This document shows positions 7,550 to 17,039 of a stretch of 56,931 bases of DNA, piece by piece (positions within the stretch are counted from its first letter, which is position 1; each line of letters starts with the position of its first letter). Where the stretch lies: the NCBI RefSeq assembly GCF_001814775.1, contig NZ_KV817781.1, forward strand, positions 373,434-430,364. Reading direction: 5' to 3'. The DNA comes from Streptococcus sp. HMSC067H01 (GTDB lineage Bacteria; Bacillota; Bacilli; Lactobacillales; Streptococcaceae). The position numbers and the translations under genes are program-made. Under the pieces are notes generated by a model. That model made no database searches and had not been told where the DNA came from. It saw only the letters and a list, made by a program, of their open reading frames with translations.

Positions 7550-9274
7550 CTAGTCCTCCTTTCCATGTTGGGATGCATTAATTTCACGATAGACTTGGCT
7601 AGTCTCCATCAATTCCTTATGATTTCCAAGTGCTAATTGCTCCCCTTTCTCTAAAAGGAGAATTTGATCAGAAATCTTCAAGGTTGAAGTTCGTTGGGAA
7701 ATCAAGATCAAGCTGGTGTTTGGTAGGTTATCTTGAACAGCCTTCAGAAGATTGGACTCGGTGATGGTATCAAGGGCTGAAGTCGCATCATCCAAGATGA
7801 GAAAAGATGCTTGATGCAAGACTGCTCGGGCAATCGACAAGCGTTGCTTTTGTCCACCTGAAAAATTACGACCGCCTGCTTGAACCTCTGCGTCCAACTG
7901 ACCTTCCTTTTCACTGACAAAGTCCTTGGCCTGAGCAATTTCCAAAGCCTGCCAGAGTTCTTGGTCAGAGACAGGCCCTTCCATACCCAAAGTCAAATTG
8001 GAACGGATTGTCCCCTTAAAGAGTTCAACCTTTTGAGGGACATAGGCCATCCAGGACCGCCATTCAGAAAGATTGCGAGGACTACGTCCATCTCGATAAA
8101 GGGAAATACTTCCCTTATCTGCCGTATAAAGACCAAGTAGAACCTGTACCAAACTTGACTTACCAGAACCAGTCCCCCCGATGATTCCAAGAACTTGTCC
8201 TTGTTGCATAGCAAAAGAAAGATTTCGCAAGGATGGTTGAGCAGCGTCTGGGTAGGTAAAGCTCAAGTGTTCAACTCGTAAGGACTGGTTCGAGGAAGTT
8301 TCTTTTTGAGCAATTTCTGCCAGTATATCTTCAGGCTTTTCTGCAAAGACTTCTTCAATCCGCTTGGCAGAAATATAGGACTGGTTGAGTGAATTAATGA
8401 GCATGGCTAGTTTTATTAACTCTACCAAGATTTGCAGGAGATAGTTGATTAAGGCAATCAAGGCACCTTGACTGAGCCAGCCTCCCTGGATAGAAATATA
8501 ACCATTCCAGTTAATCACCAGCAAAGTTCCATTGACGATCAAATAGGTCAAGGGGGTCAAGAGACTGGACCAGTAGCCTGTTTTCATTTGGATAGCCGTA
8601 TAGACTTGATTAAGTACTTGGAAATTCTCGATTTCTCGTTTTTCTTGGCCAAAGGCACGAATCACGCGCATCCCCTGTATCTGTTGGCGTGTTTCCTGAA
8701 CCAGCTGGTCTGTTTTCTTTCTCAAAATACTATAGAGAGGATTGACCAAGCGTGATAACACGACAATGACAAAGGACAAAATGGCAACCATGACCAAAAA
8801 CCAGAAGGTCAATTCAGGCGAGAGACGATAGGCCATAAAGATAGCCCCAAAGACGATAATAGGCGCCCTTAAAAATAGGCGTAAAAATTGATTAATCCCT
8901 GTCTGAATCTGATAGGTATCTGAAGTCAAACGCGTCACCAAACTCGAAGTCGTCAAACGGTCTCTACTATCCTTGGGCAAAGAGAGAATATGACGATAGA
9001 GGTCATTGGTCAACTCCTTGGCAAATCCTACTGCTGCCTTGGCTGAGTAAAACTGAGCAACTAAGGCTACTAGGACGCCGATAACTGCAAAAACAAAGAG
9101 GAGACCCATTTGCAGCCACAGATGCCCTTGATCTTTGTGAGGGATAGATTGGTCGACAATCCCAGCTATCACCATGGGAACCAAGAGTTCAAAAACGGCT
9201 TCTAGCAGCTTAAACAAGGGCGCTAGAAATGACTCCTTGAGGTAGGGTTTAAAGTATGAAAGTAATTGTTTCAT
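7550..9274 (-). CDS. Heterodimeric ABC exporter subunit with degenerate Walker B and switch residues
   Basis: A 574-aa half-transporter with an N-terminal six-helix membrane domain and a C-terminal nucleotide-binding domain. Walker A is GGTGSGKS (366-373) and the signature is FSGGQ (471-475). The Walker B motif reads LILDDATS, so the catalytic glutamate is replaced by Asp496, and the switch histidine is replaced by Gln (ISQRTS, about 527). Its own ATP site, paired with the partner's LSVGQ, should therefore be the slow or non-hydrolysing site. It is first of the pair, and the partner starts one base after its stop, so expression is coupled. A hairpin with a T-run on the plus strand at 9291-9318 separates it from msrAB. 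Confidence 0.9.
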   Translation of the reverse strand: MKQLLSYFKPYLKESFLAPLFKLLEAVFELLVPMVIAGIVDQSIPHKDQGHLWLQMGLLFVFAVIGVLVALVAQFYSAKAAVGFAKELTNDLYRHILSLPKDSRDRLTTSSLVTRLTSDTYQIQTGINQFLRLFLRAPIIVFGAIFMAYRLSPELTFWFLVMVAILSFVIVVLSRLVNPLYSILRKKTDQLVQETRQQIQGMRVIRAFGQEKREIENFQVLNQVYTAIQMKTGYWSSLLTPLTYLIVNGTLLVINWNGYISIQGGWLSQGALIALINYLLQILVELIKLAMLINSLNQSYISAKRIEEVFAEKPEDILAEIAQKETSSNQSLRVEHLSFTYPDAAQPSLRNLSFAMQQGQVLGIIGGTGSGKSSLVQVLLGLYTADKGSISLYRDGRSPRNLSEWRSWMAYVPQKVELFKGTIRSNLTLGMEGPVSDQELWQALEIAQAKDFVSEKEGQLDAEVQAGGRNFSGGQKQRLSIARAVLHQASFLILDDATSALDTITESNLLKAVQDNLPNTSLILISQRTSTLKISDQILLLEKGEQLALGNHKELMETSQVYREINASQHGKED

Positions 9275-9324
9275 GTGTCCCTTCTATTTTCAAAATGAAG
9301 AAGGTGGAAAAACCACCATCTTTT

Positions 9325-10263
9325 TTATTTGTTCAAATATGGAAGTAGATAGCCATATCCAGCCTCTTCCATTTCATCCTTAGCAATGAATCGTAAGGAT
9401 GCAGAATTGATACAATAGCGTAAACCACCTAGTTCCTGAGGTCCGTCTGTAAAGACATGTCCCAAGTGAGCATTTCCTGAACGTGAACGAACTTCAATTC
9501 GCTCCATCCCGTGACTCAAGTCTTGATAGTAGTGGATAAGCTCTTTAGAGATTGGACGGCTAAAACTTGGCCAACCACAGCCTGAGGCAAACTTATCCTT
9601 GGCAAAGAAGAGGGGCTCACCAGTCGTGATATCGACATAAATTCCTTCCTCAAAAGTTTGGTCATAAGCATTAGTAAAAGGAGCTTCCGTCGCAGCTTCT
9701 TGCGTAACTCGGTAGGACTCTTCTGACAAATTTTCTCGTAAAACTGCCTGACTAGGCTTTTCGTAGTTGGCAGCGTCTATCAGTGGTTTCTCAGCATCTC
9801 TCACATCAATGTGGCAATAGCCACCAGGATTTTTCTTGAGATAGTCTTGGTGATAGTCTTCAGCCAAGATATAGTGACGTAGTTTCTCCACTTCTACTGC
9901 AATTTTACGACCGATGAGGAGTTCTTGTTCACGAACTACTGTATTGATAGTCGGTAAATCCTCTTCATCTTTGTAATAAATCCCTGTGCGGTATTGACGA
10001 CCACGGTCATTCCCTTGTTGGTTGACAGATAGAGGATCAATGACTCGGAAATAATAGAGTAAAATCTCACGGAGCGAGACTGCCTTTTCATCATAAATGA
10101 TTTGCACAGTCTCGGCATGATCTGTTTCTTTAATCAATTGATAATTGGTGGTTTCTACTTGACCATTAGCATAACCAACACTTGTTTGCAGCACTCCAGA
10201 AATACGGGAAAAGTATTCCTCTAAGCCCCAAAAACAACCACCTGCTAAATATATTTCTGCCAT
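9325..10263 (-). CDS. msrAB: Bifunctional methionine sulfoxide reductase MsrAB
   Basis: A 312-aa fusion. MsrA comes first, with its catalytic cysteine in GGCFWG (Cys10); MsrB follows, with [28 protein letters not shown] and the catalytic cysteine in RYCINSASL (Cys284). MsrA reduces the S form and MsrB the R form of methionine sulfoxide, repairing oxidised proteins. There is no N-terminal thioredoxin domain, signal peptide or lipobox, so this is the cytoplasmic type rather than the extracellular paralogue. The start at MAEIYLAGG has an AAGGAGG ribosome site; the open frame continues 19 codons upstream without one. Confidence 0.95.
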   Translation of the reverse strand: MAEIYLAGGCFWGLEEYFSRISGVLQTSVGYANGQVETTNYQLIKETDHAETVQIIYDEKAVSLREILLYYFRVIDPLSVNQQGNDRGRQYRTGIYYKDEEDLPTINTVVREQELLIGRKIAVEVEKLRHYILAEDYHQDYLKKNPGGYCHIDVRDAEKPLIDAANYEKPSQAVLRENLSEESYRVTQEAATEAPFTNAYDQTFEEGIYVDITTGEPLFFAKDKFASGCGWPSFSRPISKELIHYYQDLSHGMERIEVRSRSGNAHLGHVFTDGPQELGGLRYCINSASLRFIAKDEMEEAGYGYLLPYLNK

Positions 10264-10331
10264 TTCATCCTCCTTGACCGTCCAGCGGCCGACAAAACTG
10301 GGAATCATTTCATATCCCATGTTTCATTTTC

Positions 10332-10380
10332 AAAAAAAGGACAGGAAGCCCTCTAATAGAGAGTTTCCCCATCCTATTGT
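10332..10380 (-). terminator. Terminator of the hom-thrB operon
   Basis: On the minus strand a long imperfect hairpin (AGGA..GGGAAACTCTC paired with GAGGGCTTCC..TCCT) is followed by TTTTTTT, directly after the thrB stop. Confidence 0.7.
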
Positions 10381-10385
10381 TCTGT

Positions 10386-11255
10386 TTATCTTGCTTCGAC
10401 GCGAACGCCTTGTGTATCTACTTGCAAATCATGAAGCTTACCTTTGAAAGGTTGCTTTTCAAGCTCTGCCTTAATCTTAGGCATCTTGTCAGGATCAGCC
10501 AAGACCATAACAGTCGGACCAGCACCAGACAAGTAGGTTGCATAAGCACCATTTCTCTTAGCAACTTTCTTGATCGTCGCAAATTCTCGCACCAAATCTT
10601 GGCGGTAACGCTCGTGGAAAAGATCACTCTCAATAGCTTGTCCTGCTTTGACCATGTCTCCAGTCAGCAAGGCTGCAATCGCTACATTGGCGATAGAACT
10701 TGCTGCAACAGCTTCTTTATAAGAAAGTTTCTTGGGCAAGACACCACGACTATCTCGAGTACGCAATTCATAATTTGGAATGTAGGCTAGAAAGGCACAC
10801 TCTGGAAAAGGCGCTACAACTGCTGAAACCTGACCCTCGACTGAGCTGGCAATGACCAGATTTCCATAGATAGCAGGTGCAACATTATCAGGATGTCCTT
10901 CAATCTTAGTCGCCAATTGCAACTTATCGTGATCCGTTAATTTTAGGTTCCCTAATTGATTTGCCAGCTCAATTCCTGCAACGATGACTGAACTAGAAGA
11001 ACCAAGTCCACGCGCAAGAGGAATATCACTGACCATCTTCAAACGTCTAGGTTGGAGGTCTGGAACAATTTGTAAAGCAATCTTCAGCAAAAGATTACGC
11101 TCGTCACGTGGAATCCATTTGCCTAGTTGATGCTCAATCATCCATTCTTCACGTTCCTCACAAACCTGAATTTCTAGATACTTAGTTACAGCTACACCAA
11201 CAGAGTCAAAACCAGGACCCACATTGGCACTTGTAGCAGGTACAATAATCTTCAT
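10386..11255 (-). CDS. thrB: Homoserine kinase
   Basis: A 289-aa GHMP-family kinase that phosphorylates L-homoserine in threonine biosynthesis. The N-terminal substrate-binding segment ([15 protein letters not shown], residues 6-20) and the ATP-binding glycine/serine loop [11 protein letters not shown] (79-89) are intact, and a GAGPTVM motif lies near the C-terminus. Length matches the family. It starts one base after the hom stop codon, so the two genes form an operon that turns aspartate semialdehyde into phosphohomoserine. Confidence 0.95.
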   Translation of the reverse strand: MKIIVPATSANVGPGFDSVGVAVTKYLEIQVCEEREEWMIEHQLGKWIPRDERNLLLKIALQIVPDLQPRRLKMVSDIPLARGLGSSSSVIVAGIELANQLGNLKLTDHDKLQLATKIEGHPDNVAPAIYGNLVIASSVEGQVSAVVAPFPECAFLAYIPNYELRTRDSRGVLPKKLSYKEAVAASSIANVAIAALLTGDMVKAGQAIESDLFHERYRQDLVREFATIKKVAKRNGAYATYLSGAGPTVMVLADPDKMPKIKAELEKQPFKGKLHDLQVDTQGVRVEAR

Positions 11256-11256
11256 C

Positions 11257-12543
11257 TTAGTCTCCTAAAACCTTGAAGGTGTTGAGAAGTTCAAATTCAG
11301 CTACACCCTTCAAAGCGTCTGTAATATTTTCAAGCTGTGCCTTGTTAATCTTATGGGTAATGATGACAATACGAGCCTTGCCTTCTTGCTTACCATCTTG
11401 AAGGATTTGCTTGAAGGAGATATCTTCCGCATTAAAGAGCTCTGCCAATTTCAAGACTTGCCCTTTTGAATCTGGAGCCAGGATTGAGAAATAGTAGTTG
11501 GCTTTGACATCTTCTGGCTGAGCCAAAACAAGGTCACGATGGTATTCGTTAAAGGCTTTGCCAATGGTGCCGTCATTCAAACGACGAACGATACGGGCAA
11601 TATCAGCCACAACACTTGTTGCAGTTGGTTTTTGACCTGCACCTGGTCCATAGTACATAGACTCGCCGATACCGATAGATTCCACAAAGACCGCATTCAT
11701 AACACCGTTAACACTTGCAAGTGGATGAGCTTTAGGAAGGAAGGTTGGAGTAACCTCGGCAGCGATTCCAGAAGGTGTTTCTTCGATAGAACCTACTAGT
11801 TTAACCACGTACCCAAGATCTTGGGCAACTGCCACATCTTCTGGAGTGATATTGCGGATTCCTTGATGGGCAACATCTTCAAACTTGACATTCATCCCAA
11901 AAGCAAACTGGCTAAGGATAACCATCTTGTAGGCTGCATCAATCCCGTCCACATCATTGGTTGGGTCGCTTTCAGCAAAGCCAAGTCGTTGCGCTTCAGC
12001 AAGGGCATCAGCATAAGACCAGCCTTCTTCTACCATTTTGGTCATCATGAAGTTAGATGTTCCATTGACAACACCAAGAACACGAGTAATTTTGTCTGAT
12101 GCTAGTGAGTTGACCAAGGTACGAAGGATTGGGATTCCTCCCGCAACAGCTGCTTCATAATAAAGAGCAACATTATGAGCTTTGGCAATCTCAAGCAATT
12201 CTGCACCATGAACAGCCAAAAGATCCTTGTTGGCTGTCACGACATGTTTCCCTGCTTCTAAGGCACGAGTGATAAATGTTTTTGCCGGTTCGATACGTCC
12301 CATCAACTCAACAACAATCGCTATGTCTTTATCTGACAAAATTTCGTCAATATTCGTTACAAAATTAAAATCATTTCCTGCTTCAAGCAAGCGTGCTTTC
12401 TCTTCATCGTCTTTGACCAAAACTTTGGCTACTTCAATTTCTGAATGTGCTGCTTGAACAATTTTTTCTCCATTTTCCTTTAGCAAGAATGGCACACCAC
12501 TGGCTACTGTACCAAATCCAAGTAAAGCAATCTTAACTGACAT
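11257..12543 (-). CDS. hom: Homoserine dehydrogenase
   Basis: A 428-aa NAD(P)-dependent enzyme that reduces aspartate semialdehyde to homoserine, the branch point to threonine and methionine. The Rossmann motif is GFGTVASG (residues 9-16). The central catalytic domain follows, with [10 protein letters not shown] and [12 protein letters not shown]-terminal ACT-like domain (about 350-428) is the usual site of threonine feedback. The start has a GAGGAGA ribosome site. It is first gene of hom-thrB, under an extended -10 promoter that overlaps a CodY-box-like sequence. Confidence 0.95.
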   Translation of the reverse strand: MSVKIALLGFGTVASGVPFLLKENGEKIVQAAHSEIEVAKVLVKDDEEKARLLEAGNDFNFVTNIDEILSDKDIAIVVELMGRIEPAKTFITRALEAGKHVVTANKDLLAVHGAELLEIAKAHNVALYYEAAVAGGIPILRTLVNSLASDKITRVLGVVNGTSNFMMTKMVEEGWSYADALAEAQRLGFAESDPTNDVDGIDAAYKMVILSQFAFGMNVKFEDVAHQGIRNITPEDVAVAQDLGYVVKLVGSIEETPSGIAAEVTPTFLPKAHPLASVNGVMNAVFVESIGIGESMYYGPGAGQKPTATSVVADIARIVRRLNDGTIGKAFNEYHRDLVLAQPEDVKANYYFSILAPDSKGQVLKLAELFNAEDISFKQILQDGKQEGKARIVIITHKINKAQLENITDALKGVAEFELLNTFKVLGD

Positions 12544-12574
12544 GTTTGTCTCCTCGAAATTTTCTAATAGTCCT

Positions 12575-12603
12575 ATTATACCAAAATTGTGCGAAAATTC
12601 CTA
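12575..12603 (-). promoter_or_regulatory. hom-thrB promoter with a candidate CodY box
   Basis: An extended -10 TGGTATAAT (TATAAT at 12575-12580) with a weak -35. In the spacer, 12585-12599 reads AATTTTCGCACAATT on the minus strand, 12 of 15 matches to the CodY consensus AATTTTCWGAAAATT. CodY control of aspartate-family genes is well known in streptococci and lactococci; here it is an inference from the site. Confidence 0.45.
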
Positions 12604-12637
12604 CCATTCTGAACTAAAAATAGAAGCACCAAATCAC

Positions 12638-12671
12638 AAAAAGCCTGCCCTGATACAATTTAGGACAGGCT
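12638..12671 (-). terminator. Terminator of yaaA
   Basis: A 10-bp stem (AGCCTGTCCT / AGGGCAGGCT on the minus strand, one G-U pair) followed by a short T-run. Confidence 0.75.
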
Positions 12672-12682
12672 CTATTTTCTAT

Positions 12683-13405
12683 CTATTTCACAAAAGCCAA
12701 TTCCTTATCACTAGACAAGTCTTCTCGATAATTGAAATCTGCAAAGCTGAGCTTTTTAATCTCTTCAACTGAGGTTACCTGATTTTCCATCAAGGCTGTT
12801 AAAAAGGCTCCTCGGGATTTTTTAGAAATAGTTGAGTGGATTTTAAGATTTCCATCTCGCTCTTCCATAAACTTGAAGGTCACCATTTTCTCACGGATTT
12901 CTTTAGGAAAGACAGTTTCAAACTCCGATGACAAGAGTGAAAAGATTAGTTCTTCACCCTTCACCGACTCTTCATAAGCTGACTGCCAGTGACTTTTCAG
13001 GCTTTTCCCAGCGACTTTTAGTTTCATCAAAAAGTCCAGTCTGTGAGGCGCAATCGGTTCAACGGCTGGAATCACACCATAGAGAGCTGACGTTATCATG
13101 AGGTGTTTCTCCAGATAGGTTTGCTCCTCTTTGGTGAGATCGTCCCGTTTGATGTTGCGATACATGAGTCCATCAAAGAGGTGCAAGGCTGAACAGTTTA
13201 TCGCAGTTCCATTTTTCAAGGCCTGGATATGGTCATACTCCTCTTGCGCTTTTTCGACAGATATTTTGTAAAAACTCTCCAGCTCTTGGGCAGAATATCT
13301 GGCCAATTCATCTAGCACCGCCTGACTTCCAGGACGTAAAGGTCTAGCCTCTAAACTAGGGATTTCGGTATTCATTTCTTTTGCAGTTGGGATTAGAATT
13401 TTCAT
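12683..13405 (-). CDS. yaaA: Peroxide stress protein YaaA (DUF328)
   Basis: A 240-aa member of the YaaA/UPF0246 family. In E. coli YaaA limits free iron and DNA damage during hydrogen peroxide stress, and the fold is a DNA-binding one. Family motifs are present: the MKILIPTAKEM start, LYGVIPAVEPIAPHRLDF in the middle and KSRGAF near the C-terminus. Mitis-group streptococci make large amounts of peroxide, which fits. The frame stays open upstream, but MKILIPTAK is the family start. No strong ribosome site is seen. Confidence 0.9.
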   Translation of the reverse strand: MKILIPTAKEMNTEIPSLEARPLRPGSQAVLDELARYSAQELESFYKISVEKAQEEYDHIQALKNGTAINCSALHLFDGLMYRNIKRDDLTKEEQTYLEKHLMITSALYGVIPAVEPIAPHRLDFLMKLKVAGKSLKSHWQSAYEESVKGEELIFSLLSSEFETVFPKEIREKMVTFKFMEERDGNLKIHSTISKKSRGAFLTALMENQVTSVEEIKKLSFADFNYREDLSSDKELAFVK

Positions 13406-13452
13406 AGTGTTAGTGTAGCATATTTTTTTAGGACTACCAAGGATTTGCACCT

Positions 13453-13478
13453 AAAAACCTCGGTGACTACCGAGGTTT
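13453..13478 (-). terminator. Terminator after the 54-aa membrane protein gene
   Basis: AACCTCGG / CCGAGGTT hairpin with a short loop, followed by TTTT on the minus strand, a few bases after the small ORF's stop. Confidence 0.7.
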
Positions 13479-13484
13479 CTTTCC

Positions 13485-13649
13485 TTATTTTGGCAATCCT
13501 AACCAGATTGCAAAGAGAACTAGTGCTGTCCCAAGGCAGCTTGTCAAGATAGATGAAAGAGTAACCTTTTTCTCCTTTAGATGAGAAAATCCTATCTTCA
13601 AAGCGAAAAGACCAAGCAACATCGAACCAATCATCAGATAAAATCCCAT
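13485..13649 (-). CDS. Small two-helix membrane protein, 54 aa
   Basis: A 54-codon ORF reading MGFYLMIGSMLLGLFALKIG at its start and AIWLGLPK at its end. It has two hydrophobic segments (about 3-20 and 33-50) around a charged loop (HLKEKK). I do not recognise the family. Evidence that it is real: a GGAGG ribosome site six bases before the ATG, a promoter with correct spacing (13682-13710) and a dedicated terminator. Function is unknown. Confidence 0.75.
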   Translation of the reverse strand: MGFYLMIGSMLLGLFALKIGFSHLKEKKVTLSSILTSCLGTALVLFAIWLGLPK

Positions 13650-13681
13650 TTGACTGTCCTCCATTTATGTTTCTTTCATTT

Positions 13682-13710
13682 ATTATCACAAATTTCAAAC
13701 AAGAGTGCAA
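13682..13710 (-). promoter_or_regulatory. Promoter of the 54-aa membrane protein gene
   Basis: Minus-strand TTGCAC (13705-13710), 17-base spacer, GATAAT (13682-13687), about 35 bases before the start codon. Confidence 0.6.
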
Positions 13711-13768
13711 GAAAAACGAGGTTGTTTCCTTAAGCTTGAAGGATGGACCCTGATCTGGGATACAAAGC

Positions 13769-14179
13769 CTATATGATAATCCCTTCCAAATGATCCAATT
13801 CATGCTGACAAATCTGAGCAGGAAATCCTGTCAGGATAATGGTTTGCTCTTGCCAATGGATGTCTCTGTAGCTTACCGTAATCTTCTCATACCGAGTTGT
13901 CGGTCTTACACCTGTCAAAGACAAACAACCTTCCTCTGTCTCGTATGGTCCTTCAAAAGATTTGAGAACAGGATTAAACATAACCATGGGAATCATTCCG
14001 ATATTAAAAATAATGACGCGTTTTTGTACCCCAATCATATTGGCCGCTAGTCCAACACAGCTTTCTCGGTTAGCCAATAGGGTATCCTGTAAATCCTTTG
14101 CTAGGGGTAAATCTTCCTGACTAGCAGGCTGGGATACCTGCGACAAAAACATCATATCTTTTACAATTTTCTTTTCCAA
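13769..14179 (-). CDS. Peptide deformylase-like protein with an altered motif 1
   Basis: A 136-aa protein of the peptide deformylase fold. Motif 2 (EGCLS, Cys85) and motif 3 (QHELDH, His126, Glu127, His130) are intact, so metal binding is likely kept. Motif 1, normally GxGLAAxQ, reads CVGLAANM (41-48): the first glycine is cysteine and the glutamine that stabilises the transition state is methionine. It is also shorter than the roughly 200-aa main deformylase of Gram-positives. Streptococci carry such a second copy; weak, altered or no activity is inferred. Translation starts with TTG preceded by GGAGGAAA, and an extended -10 TGCTATAAT lies just upstream at about 14215. Confidence 0.85.
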   Translation of the reverse strand: MEKKIVKDMMFLSQVSQPASQEDLPLAKDLQDTLLANRESCVGLAANMIGVQKRVIIFNIGMIPMVMFNPVLKSFEGPYETEEGCLSLTGVRPTTRYEKITVSYRDIHWQEQTIILTGFPAQICQHELDHLEGIII

Positions 14180-14255
14180 CTACTATTTCCTCCATCTTTC
14201 TCTCTACTTGATTATAGCATAAAATGCTTAGTCAGTTTATCTTTATATAAAATCT

Positions 14256-14277
14256 AAAAAGCCATCCGAAGATGACT
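14256..14277 (-). terminator. Terminator of the P-type ATPase gene
   Basis: A 7-bp stem (AGTCATC / GATGGCT) with a TTCG tetraloop, followed by TTTTT on the minus strand. Confidence 0.8.
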
Positions 14278-14287
14278 TTCATAATGC

Positions 14288-16972
14288 TTAAATAGCGTTT
14301 TTATCTTTTCCAAGTGCTCGTTGGACTGCTTTGACAATCTCAACAAGGACTACAATCATAAGCGCTCCTACAGCGACCACCATCCATTGAGTCAAGCTCA
14401 AGTGTGAAACGTGGAAGAGATTATTAAATCCAGGAACCAAAATTGTCACCACAAAGAGGACGAAGGCAACTGGGATAGACCAGTTAAAGGTCTTGTTTGT
14501 AAAGAGTCCCACTTTAAAGATCGATTGGTAAACCGACTTAACGTTAAAGGCATGGAGCAATTGGATCAAACCGAGAGTTGCAAAAGCCATGGTAAGGGCA
14601 TCCGCATGGATTTCAGTATGACTTTGGTGCTCTGGGAAGAGAAGAGCCCAACCATAAACACCTAGAACTAGCATGGTTTGGAAGATTCCTTGATAAATGA
14701 TTGCTCCGAAGACACCACCATCAAAGAAGTTAGATTTACGGCCACGAGGTTTGTGAGTCATGACACCTGGTTCAGCCGGTTCAACACCAAGGGCGATGGC
14801 TGGTAGTGTATCTGTTACCAGGTTAATCCATAGCAAATGCACTGGTTGAAGCACATCCCAACCTAACAAGGTTGCAAAGAAGATGGTGAAGACTTCAGCC
14901 ATATTAGCAGACAAGAGGTATTGGATTGATTTTTGGATATTTGAGAAGACCTTACGTCCTTCTTCTACTGCTACGATAATGGTTGCAAAGTTATCATCAG
15001 CAAGGACCATATCCGAAGCTCCCTTAGAAACTTCTGTACCTGTAATCCCCATACCTATACCAATATCCGCTGTCTTAAGTGATGGTGCATCGTTGACCCC
15101 GTCACCTGTCATGGCAACAACCTTACCTTCATTTTGCCATGCTTTCACGATACGAACCTTGTGCTCAGGTGATACACGAGCATAAACAGAGTATTGCTTG
15201 AAGACTTTTTGGAATTCTTCATCCGTGAGTTCATTCAACTCAGCACCCGTGAAGACATGGTCTTCTGTATCATTTGGATCGATGATACCGAGACGTTTAG
15301 CGATAGCTTCCGCTGTATCTTGGTGGTCACCAGTGATCATAATTGGACGGATACCTGCTTCTTTAGCGACACGTACAGCTTCTGCAGCTTCTGGGCGCTC
15401 AGGGTCAATCATGCCGACCAAACCAGAGAAGATGAGGTCAGACTCAACAATTTCAGATTCCAAGGTTGGAATTTCGTTACTTGTCTTGTAAGCCATCATC
15501 AAGACACGAAGGGCTTGTTTAGCCAAGTCTTTGTTGGTTGCAAGGATGGCTTGTTTGTCTTCCTCAGTGATTGGACGAACTTCCCCATTGACTTCGATAC
15601 GAGTCACACGCTTGAGCAATTGGTCAGGCGCACCCTTGACAGCGATAAAGTAAGAGCCATCTGCTTCCTTATGGATAGTCGACATAAGCTTACGGTCTGA
15701 GTCAAATGGCAATTCAGCCACACGTGGCTCATCCTTCAAGACTTCACGAACATCAAAGTTGTGGTCCAAACCAAACTGTACAAGGGCAGTTTCTGTTGGA
15801 TCCCCAATCAGCTTGCCAGATGGGTCCACCTTGGTGTCATTGGCAAAGTTCATGATACGAAGGGTATTGTTGCTAGTCGCAATTTCAGCAGCTGAGCTTT
15901 GCAATTGACCGTTGGTATAAACTTTTTCAACAGTCATTTGGTTCATAGTCAAGGTACCTGTTTTATCAGACGCGATGATTTCTGTTGAACCAAGAGTTTC
16001 AACCGCTGGTAATTTACGAACAATCGAATTACGTTTGGCAAGGGTTGTAGTTCCCAAAGATAGAACGATAGTTACAATGGCAGGAAGCCCTTCTGGAATA
16101 GCCGCTACTGCAAGGGCAACCGCCACCATCAAGCCTTCTAATGGATGTTCTCCACGAACAAAGACACCAACCAAGAAGGTAATTACTGCAATCACAATGA
16201 TTAAGTAAGTCAAGGCCTTAGATAATTGTTCCAAGCTTTGCTTCAATGGTGTCTCTGTCTCGTCGGCATTAGCCAACATATCTGCAATCTTACCAACTTC
16301 TGTATACATACCAGTATTGGTTACGACACCGATACCACGACCGTATGTTACGTTTGAGTTTTGGTAACCCATGTTAACACGATCCCCGATACCAGCATCT
16401 GCTTCAACAAGTCCTGTCACATCTTTTTCAACTGGGACAGACTCCCCTGTAAGAGCTGCTTCTTCGATTTTAAGAGAAGCTGCTTCAAACAAACGCATAT
16501 CTGCAGGCACGACATCTCCCGCTTCAAGCAAGACGATGTCCCCAGGCACCAATTCTTTTGAGTCAATCTCAATCACATGACCATCACGACGAACACGAGC
16601 CATTGGGCTAGACATATTTTTCAGAGCTTCAATGGCTGCTTCTGCTTGCCCTTCTTGGTAAACCCCAAAGGCAGCATTCAAGACTACAACAGCCAAGATT
16701 ATAATCGCATCTGTTAAACCATCCATCCCTTCTGTAATCACAGAAAGTGCCGCTGCCGCAAGCAAGATGATAATCATCAAATCCTTAAATTGATCAAGGA
16801 ATTTAGCTAGTAGGCTACGTTTCTCTCCCTCTTCCAACTCATTACGACCATAAGTCGCTAAGCGTTCTTGAGCTTGAGCAGTTGACAAACCTTCGATAGA
16901 TGAGTCCAAATTCTTTAGGACTTCTTCTGAGGTCTGTGTGTAAAACAAGTCTTTATTTTGTTCTTTTGACAA
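14288..16972 (-). CDS. P-type cation-exporting ATPase (PacL/MgtA/CaxP type, Mn/Ca)
   Basis: An 894-aa P2-type ATPase. It has an N-terminal cation-ATPase domain, the actuator motif TGES (175-178), the ion-site motif IPEGLP (292-297), the phosphorylation site DKTGT (Asp336), TGDxxxTA and GDGVNDAP motifs, and C-terminal helices. The pneumococcal orthologue (called MgtA or CaxP) exports calcium and manganese. Here a yybP-ykoY riboswitch upstream supports a manganese-linked role. The start is TTG with a GGAGGAGA ribosome site, and length is normal. The MntE-like exporter is close by, separated only by the three-gene glycosylation operon. Confidence 0.93.
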   Translation of the reverse strand: MSKEQNKDLFYTQTSEEVLKNLDSSIEGLSTAQAQERLATYGRNELEEGEKRSLLAKFLDQFKDLMIIILLAAAALSVITEGMDGLTDAIIILAVVVLNAAFGVYQEGQAEAAIEALKNMSSPMARVRRDGHVIEIDSKELVPGDIVLLEAGDVVPADMRLFEAASLKIEEAALTGESVPVEKDVTGLVEADAGIGDRVNMGYQNSNVTYGRGIGVVTNTGMYTEVGKIADMLANADETETPLKQSLEQLSKALTYLIIVIAVITFLVGVFVRGEHPLEGLMVAVALAVAAIPEGLPAIVTIVLSLGTTTLAKRNSIVRKLPAVETLGSTEIIASDKTGTLTMNQMTVEKVYTNGQLQSSAAEIATSNNTLRIMNFANDTKVDPSGKLIGDPTETALVQFGLDHNFDVREVLKDEPRVAELPFDSDRKLMSTIHKEADGSYFIAVKGAPDQLLKRVTRIEVNGEVRPITEEDKQAILATNKDLAKQALRVLMMAYKTSNEIPTLESEIVESDLIFSGLVGMIDPERPEAAEAVRVAKEAGIRPIMITGDHQDTAEAIAKRLGIIDPNDTEDHVFTGAELNELTDEEFQKVFKQYSVYARVSPEHKVRIVKAWQNEGKVVAMTGDGVNDAPSLKTADIGIGMGITGTEVSKGASDMVLADDNFATIIVAVEEGRKVFSNIQKSIQYLLSANMAEVFTIFFATLLGWDVLQPVHLLWINLVTDTLPAIALGVEPAEPGVMTHKPRGRKSNFFDGGVFGAIIYQGIFQTMLVLGVYGWALLFPEHQSHTEIHADALTMAFATLGLIQLLHAFNVKSVYQSIFKVGLFTNKTFNWSIPVAFVLFVVTILVPGFNNLFHVSHLSLTQWMVVAVGALMIVVLVEIVKAVQRALGKDKNAI

Positions 16973-17003
16973 AACAGTCTCCTCCTTTTTGGCCTCTTTT
17001 TAC

Positions 17004-17039
17004 AAAAAAAGAGACCTGTTTTTTAAAAAAACAAGTCTC
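17004..17039 (-). terminator. Riboswitch expression-platform terminator
   Basis: GAGACTTGTT / AACAGGTCTC stem (10 bp, extended by A-T pairs) followed by seven T on the minus strand. It lies between the aptamer and the ATPase start, so it acts as the switchable terminator. Confidence 0.8.

Noticed and set aside
9291..9318. Hairpin between msrAB and the ABC exporter as a minus-strand terminator
   Set aside because: The GGTGG/CCACC hairpin is followed by a T-run only on the plus strand; on the coding strand the tail is weak, so it is not listed as a terminator.
13402..13803. 133-codon minus-strand ORF between yaaA and the deformylase paralogue
   Set aside because: It overlaps the better supported 54-aa gene in another frame and has no ribosome site or family resemblance.
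15194..15700. Long plus-strand ORF antisense to the P-type ATPase gene
   Set aside because: It lies wholly opposite a well-conserved gene, has no ribosome site and no recognisable domain; a codon-bias shadow.
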